Part shown: positions 1-6,144 of the stretch, one piece after another
How the letters are laid out: each line of letters begins with the position of its first letter
Numbering within the stretch: position 1 is the first letter of the stretch
NCBI GenBank assembly: GCA_013139625.1
Contig: WTAK01000116.1
Coordinates: 1 to 7,901 of the forward strand
DNA: 7,901 bases
Source of the DNA: Candidatus Delongbacteria bacterium
Lineage (GTDB): Bacteria > UBA4055
Direction of reading: 5' to 3'
Notes under the pieces: generated by a model
The model's database searches: none
Told to the model about the DNA's origin: nothing
What the model saw: the letters and a program-made list of their open reading frames with translations, nothing else
Translations under genes and position numbers: made by a program

Positions 1-1080
1 GTAGATTTGGGAAGTAAAGTAGGAAGAAAACTTAGCCATAAGCAATTATCCGAGATAAAAAGGATACTTATCATACAATACAAACCATTTGGGGATGTAC
101 TGTTGAATACTGCTTATTTATCTTCATTAAGAAAAACTTTTCCTGATGCAACGATAGATTACTTAGTACAGAGACCATTTAAGACAATACTTGAAGATAA
201 TCCTAATCTTGATAATCTAATTATCATGGAGAAGAAAAAGGGTAAAACCATTCCTTACTACTGGGAAAGGATCAAGACTATATTTAAAGTTAGAAAGCTG
301 AAATATGATATGATCATAGATTATCTAAGAGGTCCCGGATCTTCTCAGATAACAATGTTCAGTGGTGCTAAATTTAAACTTGGATGGAATAGAAAAACAT
401 TAAAGAACTGGTTTAAAGGATATAACTGGGTTTATAACTACAGAGAAGATAGAGACCATAAGATCTACGCAGGAATTGCAAAATTCAAATTATTGGAACC
501 TTTAGGCATAGAAGATACCAAAGACAATATTTTTTACCATGTTAAACCTGAATCTATTGAATTTATTGATAACTGGCTAAAGGAAATTAATCTTACAGGT
601 AAAAAATTCGTTGTTTTTTCACCTGTTACTCCGGTCTATAGAAAACAATGGGAATTTGAAAGATTTGCTGAAGTAGCTGATAAGATAAAAGAAATCGGAA
701 TTGAAGTGATCTTGCTTTGGGGCCCCGGTGAAAAGGATAAGGTTGAATATATGGCTTCAAAAATGAAAACTGATCCTATTATTGCTCTTAATACTACTTT
801 CAATCAGGCAGGTGCCCTACTTAAGAAAACATATATTTATATTGGTAATGATGGTGGTGTTATTCATCTTGCAGTAGCTATGGATACTCCAACGGTCGCT
901 ATATTCGGTCCAAAAACAGACCCATTAAAATGGACATCCTGGCATTTACCTATCCATAAATATTTGAGGGACTTTGATTTTAAAGATCCTAAGGATAATT
1001 CATTCAATATTTCACCTGAAATGGTATTTGAAAAATTTCAGGAGTTACAAGAAATCATTAAAAATAAGGCTGCTAAATGA
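1..1080 (+). CDS. Glycosyltransferase family 9 (heptosyltransferase-like), 5' end open at window edge
   Basis: This is a GT9 enzyme of the ADP-heptose:LPS heptosyltransferase family, cytoplasmic and acting at the inner membrane on a lipid-linked acceptor. Numbering from a TTG at position 7 (357 residues), the N-terminal Rossmann domain has the family signature GDVLLNTAYLSSLRKTFPDA (29-48). The linker reaches VVFSPVTPVYRKQWEFERF (202-220), matching the usual stretch before the Trp/Phe-rich helix. The C-terminal sugar-nucleotide site is IGNDGGVIHLAVAMDTPTV (279-297), followed by AIFGP (298-302). The frame is open to base 1 and the TTG has no visible ribosome-binding site, so the true start may lie upstream; the conserved core begins only near residue 18. 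Its stop overlaps the next ATG (ATGA), implying one transcript. The family call is firm. The sugar is unknown: GT9 members also transfer non-heptose sugars. Confidence 0.88.
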   Translation, partial: VDLGSKVGRKLSHKQLSEIKRILIIQYKPFGDVLLNTAYLSSLRKTFPDATIDYLVQRPFKTILEDNPNLDNLIIMEKKKGKTIPYYWERIKTIFKVRKLKYDMIIDYLRGPGSSQITMFSGAKFKLGWNRKTLKNWFKGYNWVYNYREDRDHKIYAGIAKFKLLEPLGIEDTKDNIFYHVKPESIEFIDNWLKEINLTGKKFVVFSPVTPVYRKQWEFERFAEVADKIKEIGIEVILLWGPGEKDKVEYMASKMKTDPIIALNTTFNQAGALLKKTYIYIGNDGGVIHLAVAMDTPTVAIFGPKTDPLKWTSWHLPIHKYLRDFDFKDPKDNSFNISPEMVFEKFQELQEIIKNKAAK

Positions 1081-1463
1081 AAAGAGTAATTACATACGGT
1101 ACATTTGACCTTTTCCATATAGGGCATCTTAATATATTGAAACGAGCAAAAGCACTTGGAGGCTACCTTGTTGTAGCTGTATCTACCGATGAGTTCAATT
1201 TAATTAAAAATAAGATTTGTACATATCCATATAGAGATAGAGCTGCGATCGTTGAAGCTCTCGAATACGTGGATAAAGTTATTCCTGAAAATAATTGGGA
1301 ACAAAAAGTTGACGATATAAAGAATAACGATATTGATATTTTCGTAATGGGAAATGACTGGACTGATAAATTTGACTTCTTGAAAGAACATTGCGAAGTT
1401 GTATATCTACCCATAACTGACGGAATTTCCACAACAGAGATAAAAAACAAATTAAAGAAGTAA
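1077..1463 (+). CDS. tagD: TagD-like glycerol-3-phosphate cytidylyltransferase
   Basis: This small cytoplasmic cytidylyltransferase should form a CDP-alcohol, classically CDP-glycerol from CTP and glycerol-3-phosphate. At 128 residues it is full length for TagD and seems to align without gaps. Visible features are GTFDLFHIGH (8-17) with catalytic H14 and H17, STDEFN (36-41), YRDR with R55, NWEQK (73-77), VMGNDW (90-95) and GISTT (116-120). The start ATG overlaps the stop of the GT9 gene by 4 nt, with an AAGG about 10 nt upstream. The following phosphotransferase starts directly after this stop, which supports a donor-supply role. Oddities: the signature usually reads RTxGISTT, but here position 113 is Ile (ITDGISTT) and position 63 is Glu in EYVD where B. 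subtilis TagD, as I recall it, has Arg. Family membership is firm; glycerol-3-phosphate as substrate is probable, not proven. Confidence 0.88.
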   Translation: MKRVITYGTFDLFHIGHLNILKRAKALGGYLVVAVSTDEFNLIKNKICTYPYRDRAAIVEALEYVDKVIPENNWEQKVDDIKNNDIDIFVMGNDWTDKFDFLKEHCEVVYLPITDGISTTEIKNKLKK

Positions 1464-2516
1464 ATGAAATATCTATTCTACATATCTAAGTTCTATTCAA
1501 TCACTATCATTAAACCTTTGATGGAATATCTTGATACTACTCAAGACGAGTATGCTATTCTTGTTTCCAGAAAGGTAAAAAAGAAGATCACTGAGAAAAA
1601 TATATGGTCAGATAAAACTATCATTACTACTATCAGGGAAGGTATTGAATTCAATCCTGACTTCTGCCTATCCCCCGGTAATTATGTTGACTTTAGGCTG
1701 CCCGGAATAAAAGTAGAGATCTTTCACGGAATAGGAATAGAAAAACCATCTCACTATGAGATCAGGCATTTCTTTGATGTATATCTTACTTCTGGTCCAG
1801 TTGTTACTGAGAAATTTGAAGCTCTGAGAAAGAAATATGGTTATTTCCTAGTTCGTGAAACAGGCTGGGCTAAGATGGATTACATCATGAAATATCCTTC
1901 TGAGAATATCAGAGGAAAATACGAATTTCCAGCTTATAAAAAGATAATACTCTATGCTCCAACTTTCAGTAAGAAAATGCAATCTGCAGATGCTTTAACA
2001 GAAATCATTCCAAGCATTATCAAAGATGATGAGATATGGTTAATTAAATTTCACGAATTTATGGATAAATCAGTTATTCAAAATATCAAAGAATTGAATG
2101 ATACCCGAATCGTTCTGCTGGGTACTCATGATATTACTCCGTATCTATACATCGCAGATGTTATGATATCAGATACTTCTTCAGTAATCTATGAATTTAT
2201 GGCATTGGATAAGCCTGTAATAACATTTAAGACTATGGCGAGGAAAGATAAAGGGATCGATATATCTTCTGCTGGTGAATTAAGACTAACTTTAGATAGA
2301 ATACTTGTGAACCCGGAAGAACACTCAGAGATAAGAAAAAAACATATGGATGAAGTTAATCCATATCTTGATGGCAATATAAGCAGCAATATCTTTAAAA
2401 CTCTTGAAAAAATTAAAGAAAACAATGAACTTCCTAAAAAGAAAAAACCATTGAATATTTTCAGAAAACTGAGGATATTATATCATGAGAAGTTCAGGAA
2501 CGGACACTTAAAGTAA
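1464..2516 (+). CDS. CDP-glycerol glycerophosphotransferase family protein (TagB/TagF type)
   Basis: A single-domain GT-B-fold phosphotransferase of 350 residues that would move a glycerol-phosphate (or related) group from a CDP donor to a surface glycan at the cytoplasmic membrane face. Family landmarks are FHGIGIEKP with H88, the inter-domain LYAPTFSK (163-170), KFHEF with H197, ITPYLYIADVMISDTSSVIY (224-243) and E244, the last being the CDP-binding region equivalent to TDYSS in Gram-positive TagF. The second His is usually followed by Pro (HP) but is followed by Glu here. The C-terminus (about 320-350) is strongly basic with KKKK (326-329) and may bind membrane; no transmembrane segment is seen. 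ATG follows the tagD stop with no gap, so translation is probably coupled. The exact substrate, and primase versus polymerase activity, cannot be read from the sequence. Confidence 0.85.
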   Translation: MKYLFYISKFYSITIIKPLMEYLDTTQDEYAILVSRKVKKKITEKNIWSDKTIITTIREGIEFNPDFCLSPGNYVDFRLPGIKVEIFHGIGIEKPSHYEIRHFFDVYLTSGPVVTEKFEALRKKYGYFLVRETGWAKMDYIMKYPSENIRGKYEFPAYKKIILYAPTFSKKMQSADALTEIIPSIIKDDEIWLIKFHEFMDKSVIQNIKELNDTRIVLLGTHDITPYLYIADVMISDTSSVIYEFMALDKPVITFKTMARKDKGIDISSAGELRLTLDRILVNPEEHSEIRKKHMDEVNPYLDGNISSNIFKTLEKIKENNELPKKKKPLNIFRKLRILYHEKFRNGHLK

Positions 2517-2534
2517 TTACGGAATTGAAATAAT

Positions 2535-3128
2535 ATGGCAGGAAATTTACAACTTACAGGTAAACTTGAAGTAACAGCAAGAAAAATGCTGAAAGATGTT
2601 TGTCGTATCTTAGATGAGAATAATATTCCATATACTCTTGAAGGTGGAACTCTTTTAGGTATCGTCAGAGAGAACAGATTACTTCCGTGGGATAATGATC
2701 TTGATCTGACTATCACTGACGACCATCTTGATAAGCTTATTAAAATCAGATGGAAGATCTGGCTTGCAGGATATAGAACAAGAATAAGAAAATCTAAAAA
2801 AGATATGCCCCACTTCCCTGCCGGCTCAGTTCGATTGATAAAGATACAGACTCGGAAATTTCTTCTCAAAGGTGTAAGCCTTTTGGATGTATTCGTAAAA
2901 ACAAAAGTAGATGAAAAATACTTCTGGACTGTAGGAATAAAAAATCCAGTACTTAAATCAGTACCATATCATTTCTATGAAGAACTTTCTAAATTTCCAT
3001 TTGATGGGTATGATTATTCTGTACCTACACAGTATGAAGATTACTTGACTTATCGTTATGGAGACTGGAAAATACCTGTAAAAGAATATGATTTTAAAAA
3101 AGATGATAAAGCGATAACAAAAACGTAA
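2535..3128 (+). CDS. licD: LicD family phosphotransferase
   Basis: LicD/FKTN-family nucleotidyltransferase-fold enzyme, likely cytoplasmic, which transfers phosphocholine or another phospho-alcohol from a CDP donor to a sugar of a surface glycan. The diagnostic block is EGGTLLGIVRENRLLPWDND (36-55), running on through D57, where D53, D55 and D57 form the metal-binding acidic triplet. Other landmarks are SLLDVF with D118 and the C-terminal YEDYLTYRYGDWKIP (167-181), a typical LicD ending. At 197 residues it is shorter than H. influenzae LicD (about 265), but both ends of the domain are present, so I do not see truncation. Only a weak GGAA lies about 10 nt before ATG, and the gap to the upstream stop is 18 nt. 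The family is clear. Choline as the transferred group is uncertain because no choline kinase or permease is in view. Confidence 0.87.
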   Translation: MAGNLQLTGKLEVTARKMLKDVCRILDENNIPYTLEGGTLLGIVRENRLLPWDNDLDLTITDDHLDKLIKIRWKIWLAGYRTRIRKSKKDMPHFPAGSVRLIKIQTRKFLLKGVSLLDVFVKTKVDEKYFWTVGIKNPVLKSVPYHFYEELSKFPFDGYDYSVPTQYEDYLTYRYGDWKIPVKEYDFKKDDKAITKT

Positions 3129-3148
3129 GGAACGCAGGAATGCGTTCC
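3129..3148 (+). repeat. Perfect 8-bp inverted repeat with GGAA tetraloop between licD and the licC-like gene
   Basis: GGAACGCA (3129-3136), loop GGAA (3137-3140) and TGCGTTCC (3141-3148) form a perfect hairpin that starts the base after the licD stop. GGAA is a GNRA-type loop. No T-run follows, so it is not a classical terminator. It ends 11 nt before the AAGGAG of the next gene. It could be an mRNA stability or processing element, or one copy of a dispersed repeat. Confidence 0.7.
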
Positions 3149-3159
3149 ACAGAATATAC

Positions 3160-3165
3160 AAGGAG
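3160..3165 (+). promoter_or_regulatory. Ribosome-binding site that fixes the start of the licC-like gene
   Basis: AAGGAG lies 7 nt before the ATG at 3173, the strongest Shine-Dalgarno in the plus-strand cluster. It rules against an in-frame ATG at 3140, which sits inside the hairpin and would add 11 residues not expected in the family. Confidence 0.8.
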
Positions 3166-3172
3166 ATATAAA

Positions 3173-3934
3173 ATGAGAGCTATTATAATTGCAGCAGGAA
3201 AAGGTACAAGATTATATCCACTGACTAAAAACACTCCAAAAAGCCTTATTGAGATTGGCAATGGTATAACAATGCTGGAATCTCAACTTCACAGCTTAAA
3301 AGAAAATAACATAAAAGATATTACGATAATAGTCGGTTACCGTGCTGAACAGATAGAAGCTAAGATAAAAAAATATCAGGATGATTTTAATATTACGACT
3401 ATTTTCAATCCTTTCTATGATTGCTCTAATAATTTGATCTCTGTTTGGATGGCACGACACTTTATGAATGAAGATTTCATCACTATAAATGGTGATGATA
3501 TTTTCAAGCCAACCGTAATTGAGAATCTCCTGAAAAGTGAAAGTAATATTACTATGGTCATTGATGAAAAAGAAAAATACGATGATGATGATATGAAGGT
3601 CGTTCATAAAGATGGACTTGTGTTGCAGGTCAGCAAAAAGATCCCTATGGAAGACACAAACGGTGAATCTGTCGGGATCATAAAATTTACCGGTAAAGGA
3701 AGACAGATATATGTAGATACTCTTGAAGAGATGGTCAGAGATGAGGCTAATCGCAATGTTTTCTATCTTATGGCAATTCAAAAAATTATCGACAAGGGTT
3801 ATCCTGTGAATTATTCTAAGTGTGAGCCAACTGACTGGAGTGAGCTTGACTTCCACCCTGATCTTGTGATGATAAAACAATATCTGAGAAGATCTAATTT
3901 GATCGATACTATATTCCCGGGAAAAGATAAATGA
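3173..3934 (+). CDS. licC: LicC-like phosphocholine cytidylyltransferase family nucleotidyltransferase
   Basis: Cytoplasmic sugar-nucleotidyltransferase-fold enzyme expected to make a CDP-activated group from CTP and a phospho-alcohol such as phosphocholine. The 253-residue protein opens with AIIIAAGKGTRLYPLTKNTP (3-22) and KSL (23-25), the nucleotide-binding signature. It continues with IVGYRAEQI (53-61), then FNPFYDCSNNLISVWMA (78-94), a block typical of LicC-type enzymes, then ITINGDDIF (103-111) with metal-binding Asp, and ends with DWSELDFHPDL (221-231), matching the usual W-x-E-I/L-D pattern. The start is set by an AAGGAG 7 nt upstream. Its stop overlaps the next ATG (ATGA), so it is co-translated with a glycerophosphotransferase-family gene, which suggests it supplies that enzyme, the adjacent LicD, or both. 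Related enzymes use other phospho-alcohols, including inositol-phosphate, so phosphocholine is a best guess. Confidence 0.8.
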   Translation: MRAIIIAAGKGTRLYPLTKNTPKSLIEIGNGITMLESQLHSLKENNIKDITIIVGYRAEQIEAKIKKYQDDFNITTIFNPFYDCSNNLISVWMARHFMNEDFITINGDDIFKPTVIENLLKSESNITMVIDEKEKYDDDDMKVVHKDGLVLQVSKKIPMEDTNGESVGIIKFTGKGRQIYVDTLEEMVRDEANRNVFYLMAIQKIIDKGYPVNYSKCEPTDWSELDFHPDLVMIKQYLRRSNLIDTIFPGKDK

Positions 3935-5025
3935 TAAAAGTTTTATTCGATCTTAAAAAAGAATATTATTTCAATTCTCTTTATCCGTTATATAAAGAGA
4001 TGGTAAAAGATCCCAATTATGATATTTATTTCCGTATAGGAAAAGATCAGAAAAGGTTCCTTGGTATATTTCTTATCAATGAGAAGAATAGAATTGCAGA
4101 GTGGATGATCAAAGAAGGTTATAAACTTACGGACGAAAGAAGCGGCTTTGACCTTGTAGTCTGCGGTGACGCTTTTAAAGATCCTGAGAAATACGGAGAT
4201 TGTGTAAGGGTACATCTTGATCACGGTGTAGGTATAAAAACACTGAGAATAAGGAATGTAGTAAAGCAGAAGAATTTTCACTATCATGTATTCCTTGAAG
4301 GTCAATATTGGTTCGACTATATAAAGTCATTAAACTGGGAAGATAAAGCTGATTTTTATATTACAGGACTTCCAAAGCTTGATCCTTTCTTCTGGGAAGG
4401 TGAATACGATAAAGATTCGCTGGTAAAAAAGATCGGTATAGATACTGCAAAGAAAACAGTGTTATACGCCCCTTCTTACAAACCAAGCTGCATAGAGCAT
4501 ATCAAAGGCCGAATTGCAGAGTTACTGCCAAAATATAATCTTGTAATCAAACTTCATCCATATAGCTGGGCTGGAAAGTATGCTTCACATTCTCAGCATA
4601 AATTTTATGAAAAACTTGCAAAGGAAAACGAATCCGTATTCCTTATAGAAAAAGAAGATTACGACATTTATCCATATATGTATATTTCAGATACTTTGAT
4701 CAGTGATACTTCAAGTGTCATCAATGAATTCCTTGCAATGGGGAAACATGGTATAATCTATGAACTTCCTTACGATAAGCTTAATCACAGTGATGGTATG
4801 CCTGTATTGTCTATTGATCCTAAGGAATGGTTGCTCGGAGCATTTCCTCACATGAAGTCACCTGATGATCTTATTCCTGCTGTAGAACAAGCTTTGAATC
4901 CAACTGATGAGATGAAAGCAAAGCTTGAGGAATACAGAAATTATTTTTTCACCGGCTTAGATGGAAAATCAGGTGAAAGAGTCAAGGTGAAGATTGATGA
5001 GATCATGGAGCTTGAATCATACTAA
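3931..5025 (+). CDS. Second CDP-glycerol glycerophosphotransferase family protein
   Basis: A 364-residue GT-B-fold phosphotransferase, paralogous in layout to the gene at 1464-2516. Landmarks are HLDHGVGIKTLR (95-106) with H98, VLYAPSYKP (177-185), VIKLHPYSW with the H209-P210 pair intact, and YPYMYISDTLISDTSSVINE (247-266) for the CDP-binding segment. The S-D-T-S-S-V-I variant is shared with the first paralogue, so both probably belong to one subfamily. No transmembrane segment or signal peptide is visible, consistent with a peripheral enzyme on the cytoplasmic face. It overlaps the licC-like gene by 4 nt and is the last gene of the plus-strand run, with a putative terminator 9 nt after its stop. 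The donor could be CDP-glycerol from the TagD-like enzyme or the product of the LicC-like enzyme; the gene order favours the latter. Confidence 0.85.
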   Translation: MIKVLFDLKKEYYFNSLYPLYKEMVKDPNYDIYFRIGKDQKRFLGIFLINEKNRIAEWMIKEGYKLTDERSGFDLVVCGDAFKDPEKYGDCVRVHLDHGVGIKTLRIRNVVKQKNFHYHVFLEGQYWFDYIKSLNWEDKADFYITGLPKLDPFFWEGEYDKDSLVKKIGIDTAKKTVLYAPSYKPSCIEHIKGRIAELLPKYNLVIKLHPYSWAGKYASHSQHKFYEKLAKENESVFLIEKEDYDIYPYMYISDTLISDTSSVINEFLAMGKHGIIYELPYDKLNHSDGMPVLSIDPKEWLLGAFPHMKSPDDLIPAVEQALNPTDEMKAKLEEYRNYFFTGLDGKSGERVKVKIDEIMELESY

Positions 5026-5034
5026 GCAGACTAT

Positions 5035-5058
5035 GAATATTAGACTTAATATTCTTTT
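5035..5058 (+). terminator. Putative rho-independent terminator of the glycan operon
   Basis: GAATATTA (5035-5042), loop GACT, TAATATTC (5047-5054) is a perfect 8-bp stem followed at once by TTTT (5055-5058) and AATT. It starts 9 nt after the stop of the last plus-strand gene. The stem has only one G-C pair, so strength is uncertain, but position and T-run fit termination. Confidence 0.55.
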
Positions 5059-5117
5059 AATTGATCATACTACAGAAGCTGTATTGCAATTTTGTCAATA
5101 AATTCACCTGACTTTAT

Positions 5118-5153
5118 TCGAAGAGAATACCCCTAGGCTTGCGGCGGGGATAG
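5118..5153. repeat. GC-rich patch resembling a decayed intergenic hairpin repeat
   Basis: In an AT-rich spacer, CCCC (5130-5133) and GGGG (5146-5149) flank TAGGCTTGCGGC. The right arm GCGGCGGGG (5141-5149) would pair perfectly with CCCCGCCGC, but the left arm reads CCCCTAGGC, three mismatches away. From memory, a hairpin of the form GAATACCCCGC..TT..GCGGGGATAGT recurs between genes in various bacterial genomes; this looks like a degenerate copy. That link is recollection, not a search result. Confidence 0.35.
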
Positions 5154-5155
5154 TC

Positions 5156-5182
5156 TAAAAATAACAAATTCTTTTATTTTTA
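5156..5182. terminator. AT-only inverted repeat, possible weak bidirectional terminator
   Basis: TAAAAATAA (5156-5164) and TTATTTTTA (5174-5182) form a perfect 9-bp inverted repeat with a 9-nt loop, lying between convergent genes. Each strand shows a T-rich right arm. All pairs are A-T, so hairpin stability is low, and such repeats can arise by chance in AT-rich DNA. Confidence 0.25.
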
Positions 5183-5241
5183 ATATGTATAATTTGCACT
5201 ATTTTAACTGGTAAATAAAGAATAAAGTAAATGAGTGTTAG

Positions 5242-5919
5242 TTAAGTAATTTTTTCAATGAATGCATCTGGATTATATATTTTTTGAAATTTTCCTTTAT
5301 CTAATTTCTTTGCTTTTTCAATAATAGAGGAAACTTCATTATCTACATTTTCAAGGTATTGTAAATAATTTTTATGTTCCTCAGAAAATGGCAATAATTC
5401 GGGATATTTATGATTATTCAGATGATACTTTATATGCCAAATCATAGCTGCAACATTTTGGTATTCGCAAATCACATTTTTACCCCAGCTATCACCTTCT
5501 TTCTCAGTTATGCTTTCGCTCCCTTTAATGATGTTTTTCTCTAATAATTTTATTGTTAATTCGCGGTGTCTAATCATTCCAATGTTCACATTTTCTACTA
5601 AAGTATGTATCAGTTGATACGATAATCTTTGTTGTTTATTTAGCCCTAAAACTGCGTCTTTATAATAGTTTTTAAATATATGATTAGATAAAGGAACAGG
5701 AGTGCCACCTTCTATTCCTTGCAGAGCATATATTTGCAATTGTCTTGTGTAAATTAATTGAGTTCTTTCTAACTCGCTTTTTAACTCGTAGAGCTCTTCT
5801 AATAAGCATTTTTTTATTTTTCGTGTATAATAAAAATCTTTAAGAATACCCGTAAATTGAGCAAGTAGCCATCCTACAAATACAGAAGAAAGCCCTAATA
5901 TTAATGTTTTATAATCCAT
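5242..5919 (-). CDS. Hypothetical protein with one N-terminal membrane anchor
   Basis: I do not recognise a family for this 225-residue protein. Residues 5-24 (TLILGLSSVFVGWLLAQFTG) form one hydrophobic segment followed by the basic KDFYYTRKIKK, the charge pattern of a type III (N-out) anchor with the bulk in the cytoplasm. Residues 35-65 are charged and helical (EELYELKSELERTQ), possibly coiled. The remainder looks largely alpha-helical, with His- and Tyr-rich parts (WHIKYHLNNHKYP, 161-173) and no catalytic signature I can name. ATG is supported by AAGGG (5926-5930 on the complement) 6 nt upstream, and a promoter lies just before it. It has no co-oriented partner in close contact, so it appears to be transcribed alone. 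Low GC, isolation and lack of family suggest accessory DNA; small membrane proteins of this build occur in defence and phage-related loci, but nothing here proves that. Confidence 0.75.
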   Translation of the reverse strand: MDYKTLILGLSSVFVGWLLAQFTGILKDFYYTRKIKKCLLEELYELKSELERTQLIYTRQLQIYALQGIEGGTPVPLSNHIFKNYYKDAVLGLNKQQRLSYQLIHTLVENVNIGMIRHRELTIKLLEKNIIKGSESITEKEGDSWGKNVICEYQNVAAMIWHIKYHLNNHKYPELLPFSEEHKNYLQYLENVDNEVSSIIEKAKKLDKGKFQKIYNPDAFIEKIT

Positions 5920-5953
5920 ATTATTCCCTTGTTAAACCACTAATCCAATCATG

Positions 5954-5982
5954 AATCTACTTATGGAATGTTTAAAAGTCAA
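5954..5982 (-). promoter_or_regulatory. Promoter for the 225-residue membrane-anchored protein
   Basis: On the complement, TTGACT (5977-5982) and TAGATT (5954-5959) are separated by exactly 17 nt. Transcription would start near 5947, giving a leader of about 28 nt with AAGGG before the ATG at 5919. The arrangement matches the promoter at 6862-6890. Confidence 0.6.
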
Positions 5983-6018
5983 CGCCTTTTTCTCGAAGAG
6001 GTCTTACTTTTCGTTGCT

Positions 6019-6126
6019 TTATACTTTAGCTTTAAAATTTACGAAATCATATTCTGGAGAATTTTTCATTCTAAATTTTTCTTTAAATTCTCTTATCTTT
6101 CCAATTGCTTTGCTTGGGAATTCTCT
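6019..6126 (-). pseudogene. Possible coding remnant without a usable start
   Basis: A minus-strand stretch of 35 codons lies between a TAG at 6127-6129 and a TAA at 6019-6021. It reads like real protein (EFPSKAIGKIREFKEKFRM, 2-20, then KNSPEYDFVNFKAKV) with few rare residues. The only internal ATG leaves 16 residues and there is no ribosome-binding site. It may be the tail of a lost gene or chance. The rest of 5983-6144 shows no gene. Confidence 0.2.
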
Positions 6127-6144
6127 CTATTTGAAATAAATACT

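Noticed and set aside
2483..2869. Minus-strand open frame opposite licD
   Set aside because: It crosses the end of one real gene and the start of another on the opposite strand, with no protein family signal.
3140..3172. An earlier ATG at 3140 as the start of the licC-like gene
   Set aside because: It falls in the hairpin, has no well-placed ribosome-binding site, and adds 11 residues before the usual family start; AAGGAG supports 3173.
3296..3880. Long minus-strand open frame (194 codons) opposite the licC-like gene
   Set aside because: It lies fully antisense to a gene with clear family motifs, is very rich in Ile and Phe, and has no family signature; it is a by-product of the codon pattern on the other strand.
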